From Dromaius novaehollandiae (taxonomy: Eukaryota > Chordata > Aves > Casuariiformes > Dromaiidae), in NCBI RefSeq assembly GCF_036370855.1, contig NC_088101.1, forward strand, positions 40,842,544-40,906,543: a stretch of 64,000 bases of DNA, given 5' to 3'. A program made the position numbers and the translations under genes. This document shows positions 40,301-53,600 of the stretch, one piece after another. Position 1 is the stretch's first letter, and each line of letters starts with the position of its first letter. Below the pieces are notes generated by a model. It saw only the letters and a program-made list of their open reading frames with translations. It was not told the DNA's origin and searched no databases.

Positions 40301-43300
40301 GAGAGTTTGTGGTTTTTATTTGTCAAAGCAATTCTTTCTTTTACATAGCAGTAAAACAGTAAGAAATCTTTGTGTGTATCTCAAGTAGGTCATATGAAAT
40401 GTATATGTTCCAGGTTTTTTTGACTATATCTTATGTTTAATATTTGAAACAGTGCAATGATGTTCTAATGTACATAAATTAGACTTCCTGTAAAATAGCT
40501 CCATTTTTTGAAACTTTTGTTTAATTGGCTGTCAGTGACAAATGGATGGGTTTTGGCAAAGCACTTCTATTTGAGAAGTCATTTTTAGGACATGAGCTTA
40601 GTATGGTCAACTTGGCTAAAAAGTGACTGAATGGGTATTATTACAAGCTAGAAATACTTTAAGGGTATGTTTACATCCTTCAGTAATTTTACAGTAAGCA
40701 TAAAGGAAAATCATGTAGTTGCTGCATCAAAGTTGAAATGGAGTTAGTGGGAACAATGGTAAAAGATAGCGAGATACAAGGTAAACTTGAGGGAAAATAA
40801 TGAGCAATACCTTACTTGTAAAATAGCTTTCCAAAAGAAATAGCTGCAACCCCGTTACGTGGGACATTTAAAAGTAGACTGGATAAAGTGCTTGAAAACT
40901 TACTGTAGGAAGCATGCTTCTGGCTGTAGAGAGTTATGCTGTATATCTTAGCAGATTCTTCCATCTGTTTTTCCTGTTAGATAACAAACCTTATCTTGAC
41001 TATACTTATCATACTTAACTTAGATACATCTACTAAAGCCCCTCTACCATTTACGGCCACGTGTTATGGTCATTACTTTTATTGTGTTAGAGCTCTGTTA
41101 AACAGGTATAACATTGGAAGTGTAGTGTAATGCTTTTTACTCAAATGTTTGCAACATATGCTGTGTTCTTTTTAAACTATACACGCGCGCGCACACACAC
41201 AAATGTATATACATTCCCCCCCACACACACATTTATTTTAACGCTCCAGGAACTTTTTTCTAGTTTATTTCTATGTGATAGTTTATACAGCTTTTCAACA
41301 TCATAATGTATCCTGTGTTCCAAAATAGATATGTATAAGAGGATTTTTTAAGATTGCAGTGAGAAGCAATTCTGAGTTTTTCTGAGATTTGAAACTTCCT
41401 CCAATACAATTTTGAATTTTAAATAATCGAATAAGTTTTCTTGATGCCATGATGATGACTTCCTGTTATTCCACTTCTGGTTAGTGTATGGATAAAGATT
41501 GTCAGAGAGATTTATAGTATGTCAGTACTGAATCTCACGTAATTGTATGCTCCTTTTATCATTAGGTAAGTGCCACTTACCTTGATGGTTTCAGAGCTAC
41601 TGCTGTCTGCCCAGTGGGAGGGCCAAAGGCTGTACAAAAAGGAAAACATACTGCGGAAAGTATTCTGAAAAGGTTAGTATTTGAGATTTGGAAGAGGTTT
41701 TTTTCATTTTGTTTTTAGGGTCGAGATCAAAATAGAACAGTGAACTGTACATGTGATAGCAACCATATCTAACAAGAAGGAGTCCCAGAAGATCCTCACC
41801 TTCTGATTGGAAGGACATTTCAAGACATGAGTAGTCTGTTTAGGAAACCTGCCTTCAGGCTGTAACTACATTTGAAATATATTTGACGGAGGGGAAAGAG
41901 ATCTCAAATGTTACTGAAAATAGACAGCTAGATAGCAGAGAGGGACCCAAATTAATGAGGCAAAAGCTGCAAGTTAGACTAACATGTCAGAGAGAAATCC
42001 AAATGAAACCAGGTTTCATTGATTCCCACAGAACTTTTTTCTTTTTATCCAGAATCTTAGTGCTGTGAAATATAGGCAGTTTACCCAGATCGTGTTTTAA
42101 GTGTTTAAAGTTTGATCTGCAGCCTTGTCAAGTGTCACAAATTATTTTGTCTGCCAGAACAATTTTCTACTTGGAAGGCAGCCTAATAAACCTTTAGTCA
42201 TGTTTTCATGTCAGTGTATGTGGGGGAGGAGGGATTCCTCTTAAAAATATAATTCCGTCTCCTCATAGAAGTCTCTGAACATTTACTCCAATAGCACCCA
42301 ATCTTTCTAGCTGTTAGCTCTTTACTTCCTTTGCATCATGTTATGTATATATATGTGATCTCTCTCCCATCATATAATAGAGCTGTGGAGCAAGTACACT
42401 AGGATAGATGCCTCTCAGAAATGTAAAATTTAATGTGGACTTACAGCATAACGTACTGCTCATATGCCCATGCACAGCCCTTTGCTGAAAGAGTTGTGTG
42501 ATTTTTCCCTTGAGAAACATGAGACTGACATAGAATGTGTAATTACGCTATAGAATCCCTTTCTTCAGTATGTTGTGAATGCTGAAAGTTTACATGTGTC
42601 CAAAACCCACTGAGGAAATTAATGAAGAGAAAGTCCTTCAAGACCTATGAAATACAAAGACTCAAAGGCTCATGAAATCCCTAAAAAATCTTTTTATGGA
42701 AGCTAGGCAAGTATTCTGGAAAGGAATGCTATATTTACTTTTTCTTAAACTTTGTTTTTATTTGCTCTTGGCCACTATTTCAGACTGGAGTACATGAAAA
42801 GTTTGTGGTACTGCTGCTGCCACCAGCACTGGAAAATTAACTCAGCCTGCTTGCTGTGCTGTCCTGAGTAATCCTCAGAAGAGGACTGATGGGCAATAGC
42901 TAAAGGCTGGTTAACTGTCCTGATGAGTTGCATCTAGCCCATGAGTCATACCTCAAGCAGCTGTTGTTAGTTCTGTGCATTAAAAATGACAATATAGAGT
43001 ATTGCCCTATAGTAGAGAACAGCTTAATGTGAGGAATTGTTTACTGAACATGTCCAAAGGATCTGTGTATATGAACCCAGGTACAGAGTAAGAGTTAAGG
43101 TATTTCTGATCACTGTCAGAGAATGCTCTACCAGTAACTACATCTTTTTAGGAAGTACCAACTTCAGTCTTTCCACCCATTTCTATTGCAAGAGAATGTC
43201 ATAAGGAATGTTATCTTTCAGGTAGCCAGCTTCTAGTGCTTTATAAATTAAATTCCTCCCAGTAGTCTAATGGCAAGAAGTATAGATTTCAGTGCACAGA

Positions 43301-46300
43301 TTTAAGCTGCTTCAGTTGTACAACTTAAATTAATAGGCAGCCTAAGGCATTTAGCAACTTCAGCAGCTTGTAATATGACTACTTCTTTCACTTCTTTCTT
43401 GCATGCCTCCTCTCCTTTATTCATTTATTCATTGCAAATGCAGGAAAGATTTGGCAGAATGTGTAAAGTAGTCTTCAGTGTCTCTTTTGCATTACAAAGG
43501 CATGTGAATGGGCTAAAAATTGCCCATAGAATGTATTTTGAATTCTGATGTCTCTAGCTAACTATTTTTAGGTAAATAACTTAAAATAATTAATTACAAA
43601 TACAGTTTGCAAATTTAAGTGCATTAAATTGGGTATTTGTCCTTCTGTGGTCATCAAAATAAAAATGGCCTCATTCTATGGTATACTGACCACTTTCATC
43701 TCTATACAACAATTAAAGTCGCATTTTATATTTAAGTCCCATTTATGTCTTCTCCTCTCAGGTACCACATTTAATATTGACAATAATTATGACACACTAA
43801 CAATGTCTTCAAAATATTCCACTGATCCAAAGTGTTTTTGTGATTCTAACATAATTCCCATGTTTCAACTGATGAAATCTTTTAAACGGCTAGAAGGGTG
43901 CCAGACAAAGGGTTATCGGAAAACCGGTTTAGGTGCTTAATGGTTTTGGAGTTCGACTATTTTAAAAAACTGCAGTGGTAATTCTCAGCTTGTTCTGTGT
44001 TTGAGCATTGTGCTATGTTTTAAGAGTTGCTGCAAATGCTCTGTTTAATCTTACTTTAATATTTGACAAAACACAGTATTTATTAATTGCTGGCTCTCTT
44101 TAAGCTGACTTGGATGGAAAAAATGAGAAAAAAGCAATGTGTGTTTTTTATGATGTCTAAAAAGAAGGTCCATCTCACTTATTAATCCCAATAGGACAGG
44201 CTTGGTATTCTTGACACAATGTGCTTTTGGTGAAAATATTCTTAGAAAAAGGGTTTGATGGCTTTCACAGTACCAGACTAGAAATGCATAGAAAATGAAA
44301 ATTTCTGTTTAAAAATATCATTTATTTTTTGGCATTTGAGTCATATATTCATTACTCCAAAAAAAGTACCTATCAAGTTTGAATAAAAGGTCGTTCTTAA
44401 GTTAGATTTTTCTTCCTTGGTGCCTGTGATGTAGTGATACGGCTTCATATATTGGTTGTTCATAATGTCTTACAGGAGAAACAGATTTCCAATTTGAAAA
44501 CCAGGAAGACTGTATATACTGTAATTATATTTCAAACTGTCTTAAAGATGAAGTGAAAGATCAGGAATCCATATGTTTGCCTATCATCTTTCAAATAATT
44601 TGAATAAAGAAAAGATTCAAATTGAAACCCAGAGACAAAATCAGAGGTATAATTTCTTGACAGTATCACTTGATTTGTAGTTTTCAGATGATAGCTCTAT
44701 GGTGTAGACTGGAATATGAATACTTCTCACTAATTGCTGTGGATCACACAAGGCTATTTCAGAGAATCATTTTGAGGCAGTTCGCTAATAAAACATCATT
44801 TGTTGCAGGACTCGTCTTATTTTCAGTCAGCTTGGGTACGAAGATTACAGTGCAGTTAACATACAAGTTTTAGGGTCTGAAGATACATATGGACCTCACG
44901 CTAGAAGTATAGATGGTGTAAGTATTCAGTGGAGTGTTTTTAAACTTCTGCTGACCTCTGTTAATCTCCCTCTATTGTTATCTTTTCCGTAACTTTAAAG
45001 GAAGTTGCTATCATCTCAGGAATTTCACCCCATCATCTTACAAAGAATTCAGTATCACTACTTAGTGTACAAAGTTATGCAAAGAATTATGTCTTTGCAG
45101 TATTGGCTCTTCCAGAAGAATTGTTATAAAATCTTATAAAAATGTTGTTGTAGTCTGTTCCAATGTTTATCTAAAGAAATATCTTCTTATAAAAGTTCAT
45201 GTGATGTAAGCTTTTAAATTGCATTGAAGATAACTCTAAAAGACCACAGTATAAAGATTGCAGAGTCATGAGATGGCAGAATTATTATTTTGCATGCAGT
45301 TTTAAAACTATCTGTGAAACAGTCTTCAGCTCATCATTTTGTATTATGTTTTTGACTTCTTGCATTCATATGTAAGAATCTGAATGATGGCCATAGCAAC
45401 TGAGACATCCACAATAAGTTTTCTTAATCTATAATATGGAAGTCCTTTTTTTTTTTTTTTTTTTTAAGGCAGTAAATCTTGTCCTCACTTACATACACTT
45501 TAAATATTTAGACAGCTTAGCTTTTTCCAAAACAGTAGCATCTAATTCTTCTTTGTAAATGGCAGTGTCTTGCAAAGCTCTAAGGTACCCATGTGACAAA
45601 ACTCAGCTCTGAGAATTTGATACGAGGAATGTCAGCACTTAAAATAGCTGAGTATTTGTATTTATAGGGAACAAAAACATATGATAGTGAGAAAGATAGT
45701 GAACTTTTACTGTAGAAATTAATTGTTTATAGAAATTGGGTAAGTTATATCTGCAGCTGTTCATTTTAGTGCTGGAGTTTCAATTTAATTCTGCGCAGCA
45801 CCGCAAGTCGCTTGCTGATGAACCATCTGTATAATGTGATCCCTTTCCTTCTCAGGAAAGGATATGTTAAAAGTGTATGACTGAGATTGCAGAATCAAGA
45901 TACTCAAACATAGGAATGGATGCTCCAGATGTTAACTTGTCTGTGTTCTGTTAGTACCAGCTCCTTATGATTATTCATTGTAATATATTCTTTAATAATG
46001 TGGTTACATAGTATGTTTTCTGTCTTGCTTATTGTATAGAGTGAATAGTGATTTGAGAAAGAGCTTCTTATTGTTTGTCTTTCTTGCTGTGCACTAAACA
46101 GATTTTCCAAATCAAGTTGAATATTTAGTGTTTCTTGTATTTCAGCCACAACTCTCAAGTTTTTTTATTAAAAATAAATAGAATGTTATCTCTATTGTAT
46201 GTGCTTCCCATATATACTTGATACAGGATGTGAGAGTTGAGACTAAAATACGGGAAATCCTTCTGCTGCCTTCCCCTTTCACCCTGTTCCACCAACAGTT

Positions 46301-49300
46301 AGAAGAAACTAAGCAGATGAGTTTTCATCTGGAAAGTAGCTGTTGTAGCCTAAGGAGGAGGGAGGAGTGGAGCTTACTTCAGCATTTAAAACGTAAAGTT
46401 ATGGAATCCTAGGGAAAACATCTGCCTTCTGGGATATCAGGGAGGAATTGTGTATTCTCTTAGACACTCTTTCTCAGCGCACCTTTCTGTGCAAAACTAG
46501 ATCTGGTCATTTGGATTGCAAATAACGGTCAAAACCAGAGGCTTGTCATGTTAGGTGGTATATTAACACACAAGAAAAGCAGTCCCTGCTTTGAAAATTC
46601 TGACATCTAAATTTATAAAGGAGAGGCAAATACGTATATGAATACTGAGACAGGAGAAGTATGTCAAACAATACTCAGAGTTCATTGTAGATGTCTGGTG
46701 TGACTAGGCTAATTCCCACATAGGTCTGTCAAACTGGGTGGGTGAAGTCAATTTCTCTGTGAAGAGGAGGAGGAGGTTTGGCTACGTTAGCAAAGACAGT
46801 CGGTTTGGACTTTAAATCTTGGGTTTGCCTCTGTAGTTATGAAATCACAGTTCACCACAGGCTTAGGCTCATATACTGTAGTCTGAGTTGCTAAGCAGAG
46901 CAGCTTTGAAGGTCTTCTCAGTATTGTCTAATCCTAACAACGGAAAGGAGCATTAAGAAATGCTTTCACCCTTTCCCTTGTCTGTTTTCCTTGTCTCATT
47001 ACATGGCCTTTCCACCACACTCATGGCTCGTTTAGCTACTGCTGTAGTAGCAGCAACAACACAACACGAGCATGGAAAGGACCCAAACCAGCACTGAGTA
47101 ACCCTAGTGATATTTAACTTTTAGTATCTCCTGCTTTGTGGTTTTCTTGTGGGGCTGGGGTTAGGGCACCATTATGAAAGTGTCATAGCATCAACAAGTT
47201 CATCATTTGAAAATATTGGAGGTGTTTCATATGAAGAGTGCTTATTAATAGTATATTACAGATATTAGAGTTACAAAATACAAATTGTGTGTGTGTATAT
47301 ATATATATATAAATATGTATAAATCTGTATGTGCTGAATATGGATATAAGCACATAATTTTACTCTTAGCAGTACTCATTAAAATCTGTTGTTTACTAAC
47401 TCTGCAGCACAGCTTTAAGACTCAATGAACTACAACTTTGCTATTTTTTGTGTTTGATTATGATGCTATAAGAATACATCTTCAGTTTTGATACTGGATT
47501 CGCACACTCAGGACAAGATTCATTTTTTTTGTTTTATAGATCATTTGCGTCATTCATTATCTTGCATCTGTTGGCAGGGAAGTAAATATAAAACTTAAAT
47601 GGAATATTGAAGATATGATAGAGTTTAGAACTAGGAAACAAATGTGAATGCATAAGTATGTTTTCTGCAAGAATATTTCCTGTTAATTACTACTAGTAGT
47701 AATTTATTTAATATTTTGGTAGCTTTTGAAATACTGAATGTAAAAAATGCATCTCTACTTGAATTTGTGGTGTGGCTGCATGTTTTCTGTGTAGTAACAG
47801 TTCTTATAACAATCTTGCTTTTTTTTTTTAAAGTCAAAGTTGATTGGTTTCTTATTATTTAAATGAACCTGGTGAGGACATCTGTTTGTACATTCATAAA
47901 AGGAAATTTCTGTTGTTTAACTTCATGTCTCAGTGTTGCATCACCTGATGGAAAATATAACCTTTCTCCCCTCACTTCTGCTAAACTCTTATTGTAGGGT
48001 TTGCCTGCGTGGGTATTGAGGTAAACTAATTAAAAATGTGAATCAGGTTTGCAGGTTTTCCTACATGATACCATCTTTGCAGGCTTTTTCTAGGCATGGA
48101 GTTGGGAGCCTGAGAAATGAATGAGTGTGTGTCTCTCCCTGTGTCTACAAAATAGTACTTAAAAAGATGAAGCAAATTACCTGAAGCTGTGGATTTACAA
48201 GGGCATCAGTTACTATGCTTCAGAGTATCTTTCTGTAGACATGCCACTAGAATAGAAGTAGTGAGATCCCATCTCTCTAATTTGCAAATGGTTAGGAGTT
48301 GGACTTAAAAATACTGAAACAAGGTTTTCTTCATTATTGCGTTTTAGCTGATCGCCAACTATAAAGTCAGAAGTTTCCCTCTCTTGGTATAAGCTGACAT
48401 AAGTGAGCTTGTTCACTTATGTGTTTTGTCTCTGTGTGTTTTCTATTAGAATTGGAATACAGAATTCAGTGATATGTGGTAATATAACAGTTCTTCAGGA
48501 TAATCTTATCCAGGATTTTGGTAGAGAGTACTACACCATGTATTATAAACAGCACTTCAGCAGCTGCCAGTAAGAAATACATCCATGTTCTTACATTGCT
48601 GAAGTTACTTAAATTCCTGAATTTGCTTGAGATTTTCTAATGTTCACATGTTCTATAATACTGCTTTTGGGAAAAATGTACTATATACACACAAGAAAAT
48701 GACACTAATATACAAGACATCAGTATTTCAAAAAGCTTAACGTTCAATTTGCTGTTTACTTTTATGTAATGCTTTTAAAGAATGCAGCTTTACAGAAATG
48801 TGGACAATTAAATAACATTAGAGTTAGGAGATGTGTTAAAAGCTAGGCAAATTAGGAGTTTAGATGTAGCAAGTTAGTTTTGCTGCGTATTTTGAAGAGG
48901 CAAGCCTATTTTTTAAATGGAAAATGTTTAGTCAGTCTTAAAATTTGGGGGAAAAAAAAAAAAAAGGTTAGTTTGATATTATGTTGTTTGTTAAATTTAA
49001 ATTTACTAGAGTTCCAGTGAGTAAATTTGCATTTTGTTAGGCATAACGGTTTAACACTTTTCACTGCCAATTGTGTAAATTGGCAATTGCTTCAAGTTAT
49101 TTTTGAATTGTTCTAAATATGATTTCTAGTTCTTGAAATTAGGGATACCCATTTAACTTCAGGTAGTGAATAAACTTCTAAACCTACAGCAAGGAGGAGG
49201 AGAGATGTGGTTTTCTCTGACAACTTTAATTCAGTTCATCTAACAGCTGCTTGCCAGTAAATTCTAGGAGGTAACCTTTTCTCTCCTGTTTCCATCAATT

Positions 49301-50577
49301 GGAGGAAAGATGCCATTAGCGTGAAGAAAGGTACCCCTGCCTCTCCCTCACTTTTTTTCAGCGTTAAAGCCTGAAAAATCTGGGGCTGAGTAGGGTGATG
49401 CTATTCCCTAGTCCAGAGGAGGGAGGACTCCTTGAAGGAGTCATGCTTCAGTTCTTTCCATCCAACCAGAGGAATGTCTCTCCTGCTCCATACTTCCTAC
49501 GTTTTGAAGTTGTGGCTGTTGGATTCTAGCAATACCCTAATCCTCGTCTGCTGAGTATTTCATCTATGATGATGTTTTCAGAAATGTCTTAAGTTTATGT
49601 GTAATGAAACAGGCTTTTTGCTAAAATCTGTTATAAATATTATACTAAGGAGATTAATGCTGTTTTAAAATACTCTTCATAATTTTATACATGCATTGGG
49701 AAGCTACTGAATGCTTCAGAAATGATTATATGTAAGGAGAAAAGTTGGAACAAATTAAAAATGAATTATTTAGTCTTGTATAATCATTTTCTGGTATAGC
49801 AGACTTCTAGAATAGATGCAGAATGTCTTGAATCTTCCAAAATCTAGTAGTTCCTTTCTTCCAGGAGGAGGTCCTCTTCAACCTCTAGGTAGCTATATGT
49901 TAGGATTTTCCTTCACTTCTCTATGTTGCTCCTTGCATTTTTAGTAGAACAGGTACTGAATCTATCAGTATGCTTTAGACAGGGCATTTGGAGTGTTACA
50001 AAGTCCATTGAGCTCTGTAGAAAACACCTTGGTATATTTTTCATGCTTCTGTGAAATATATCCTTTCCTATTGACATAAAACAGAACATAGGCAGAAAGT
50101 GGAAGAAATCCCCGAGTATCTTTTAGTCAAACTCCTCCTTTTCAAGCTTCATGTTGATTTAAGTAAGCCAAGAATTTCATGCAGGTGTACAAAAGAACCT
50201 TTAGAAATTTTCTTCTTGTTCATTGACACAAAGAACGACAAATTAAAACTGAGCTTGGGGAGTCAAGTCTGAAGTGAAAAACTAAAGTTTATGTAAGCCT
50301 GATGTGACCTTGAACACATAAGAATTTAACTTGAACTTCAAATTGCGTAATATAGCTGGCTACCAGAAAGAAGAAATACCCTTCAGCAGGATTCCATGCT
50401 TGTATGATGCTGTGTGAGAAAATCTGAACCAGCAGATTTTGTTACTTTGTGCAGACCCATTTCGTATGAGCAATGGAAATGCTTTTTTTTTTTTTGCCCC
50501 CTTTTTTTTTTTTTTGGCCTTTTTTTGGGGGGGGGGGGCCTTTTTTGGGGGGGGCCTTTTTTTTGGCCTTTTTTTTG

Positions 50578-50612
<35 letters not shown>

Positions 50613-53600
50613 GAAGGAAGGGAGACAGATTTAGGAACAAGTACAGACTTTGAAATCTAATCAAAAGACTAGAGATTCCAAGGCAGACCCAAAGATTCAT
50701 CTTATTGATGGGTGCAAATTCTTGAAAAAATACACAGGTATACACAGGTATAAGTGTTTGCCTGTTGTAAGGGGCAACAAACCTGAATTTGACAGAAGCT
50801 GAGTTTGACTGCATGAGATACAGAAGTCCACCTCAGATGCATTAAGAGAATATTCAGAAATCATGGTCAGGTACATAGCTGAGGATTTCTGTATAAATAA
50901 GAGAGCCATGTTATGTTTCCTTAGTATAAAGAGAATTAATTATATTTAATAGAAAGTAGTACTAATAGACCAAAACCTTGTCTTTTCCTTCAGTGAGACT
51001 TGGTGTTCACTTTAAGCCTTTTGCCGGTGTGTTGATCCCAATGGAAGATCTTTCAGTGGCAGAAAAAGATTCTTAGAGAATGAAAATCCTAAATGAGAGA
51101 TAGTTAGAATTTATCTGTTGAAGGGGTTGTTAGCTGACTGTAGGGTGGGGCAGCATATTGATTGGGTTTATCTTTAGAGTAGTGTCTGCTCTCTTTGGAA
51201 AAGGTGATGGTTTTTGTAGGTTCCAATCTTCTATCTAATCCCCAAGCAATAGGTTTGACTTCTTTTCCATGAGAAGATCTGTTTACTTTTTAATGCTGAG
51301 GGAAGTGAACGTGGCTGTCTAACTTGTTTCCAGATTATTTTCAGTGGGCATAAAATAAGAGGAAAGTTTGCTTGCCTATCCCATTGAGAATGAAGCAAAG
51401 TGTTTCTTTTGTTATAAAATATTGATTATTATAGTGCTTGATGCTCTAAGACAGTTGGAGAAGATGCACGGTGTCCTCGCAGTCTGAAATATCCAGCAGT
51501 TAATTTCAGGCAGCGAAAGAAAAAAGATAGTGAAAACAATAATAGAAAATTATCGTAATGTTGGCTACACCTTGAAATGTCACTGAATGAAAATTGTTAT
51601 AGCTATTAGTAGTGTCAAGCACTAACATTTCTGTTAATTTCAGTGGTGAGCTACAGTTCTCTTTCAGTTTCACAAATTTAACTAATGCTCTGCATATGAG
51701 CTAATCTTCTTATGACTCATTTTCTACTTTTTGGAAGCAGGGTCCTCGGGAAGCTGTTATTTGGCTTGCTGTACACCATAAACAAAAAGAGGCTGTAGAA
51801 ATCTTCTCCAAAGAGATTGCAGCAGCTGGAACTGGAATGGGTAAATACTCACATCTTTATAAGAATCTGAAAGTTATTTTTTTTTGTTCCTGAGCATGAG
51901 TAGCACCTAGCTAGTCACAGCCAGTTTCATAGACCTGTGAGTAGTAACACCGAACTTTTTTAATGTGTTTATATTCTTTGTAGAAATGGGGCCTACAGAC
52001 ATTAACAATATGATAAAACGAAAGTTTTAGAAATCCACCTTTTTATTCTTTTGACTTTTCATCGTTCTGTTGTTGTTACCATCCCTTCCTGCATTTTTTT
52101 TCCTCTTTTCATCATGTTATCTTTATTCTCCTACCCATGGCTACACTGACACATGACAATGTTATAATCAGTTTCACCAGCTTACTAAAACTCAACAGTG
52201 CCATTAAAACTCAATGGCAGTAAGCATTAAGAATGTTATTCAGCTGGCAAAAATATATCACATACTGTTTTGCTGTAACATTGCAGCTTATCAAGAGCTG
52301 TGCAGTTCAAGGGTGTTGAAGGTTCTCTTCAGCACTAGTATCTGATGTTACTGCAAAGCTTTTAATGGTACTACTGTACTTCTAATCTGTTTAATGAGTA
52401 GCTGCTTGTGTAGATGAATACTACTTTGAAATGTAATTCAAATCTCATTTTTTAAAATGATACTGCAGTGAGTGCTAATAATGTACATATAATTCTTTTT
52501 CACTGCATATGTGTGTGTATATATATTAAAAAAAAACAACTCAACTCAGATTCTGATCCTGTGCTCTCATGTCTAACCTCAAATCAGTCTGTCTTTAACA
52601 TTTGACTTCTCATGATTTAATATCTGCATCCATTGTAAGTTTTTCTTTTGTTTTTGATTGACTTCCAAGCTAGAAATTAAATATCAAGATTTAATTATGT
52701 GTCTTAGTTTTAAGCATATGTTTTAAGTATTTTCACAGCTGGTGTGTAAGGGCCCCCTATTGTGAAGTTATCTATGCTGCTTTTGTTTGCCTTCTGTTCT
52801 AAAAAAAACAAAAAAAACTTTGCATTGGTTCTTTGTAAATTTCATTGTCTTCTCTTAACTTTTTAGGAAGAATTACTCTTTGATTATTTTGAGCAAACTG
52901 TTCTTTTTTTGTTTTCTGTTCTCCTCCCAAGTGACTTTTATCTGTGACCACTGCATGCCTCTCAGTTTTAAGCAGCACTTTCATATGTTGTGATTTGACT
53001 GCTGCCACTCTATGGATACTTCCCCCCACCCCCTCTTTCCCCCCCCCCCCCCCAATCCATTTAAGATTTGGCCAATTAATTTTTGAGGATTGTAACTTAG
53101 ATATTTTGCAGTAGCTCCTATGTAACTTGCGGAAGAATATATTGAGGGATTACAGGAGTTACATGAGCTTAATTTAACTCTCTCAACTTCCACAGCGAAT
53201 CTAGACTCCTACTTAGTTTTCTTTTTCCTGCCTTGCAGTAAAAGAATTAATAAACATTTTATTTTCAGTGGATTTGAAACTGTATGCAAGTATGCATGTT
53301 CTGTCTTGCTGTCTTTATAGTGGTAGCAGAGATATAGTTAATGTAGTAGCTGGGGTTTTTTAAAGTTGTGTTTATAGAGGCAGGGTCAACACATGGTCAT
53401 CTTTTTTTTTTTCTTTTCTTTTCTTCTTTCTTTTTTCTACCAGATAGATAGAACACAATAATGCAGAACTAATCAGGAATATTCATGGAGATGATTTTAA
53501 AAAATTTTGCAATTACAAAGGCTAGTTAGTAGATCAGCATTTACTGTAGGTGTAAATTGCTTCCAAAAGTGTTTTTCTGATGAATGAAAGGTGGTGTTTT

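Noticed and set aside
43629-43940. 103-codon plus-strand frame with an acceptor-like ctctcag, considered as an extra AtuA-like exon
   Set aside because: Exons 11 and 12 already join in phase with continuous family sequence, so an insertion here has no place.
50383-50814. 143-codon minus-strand frame with Lys and Pro runs
   Set aside because: Runs through the homopolymer block; no protein family content.
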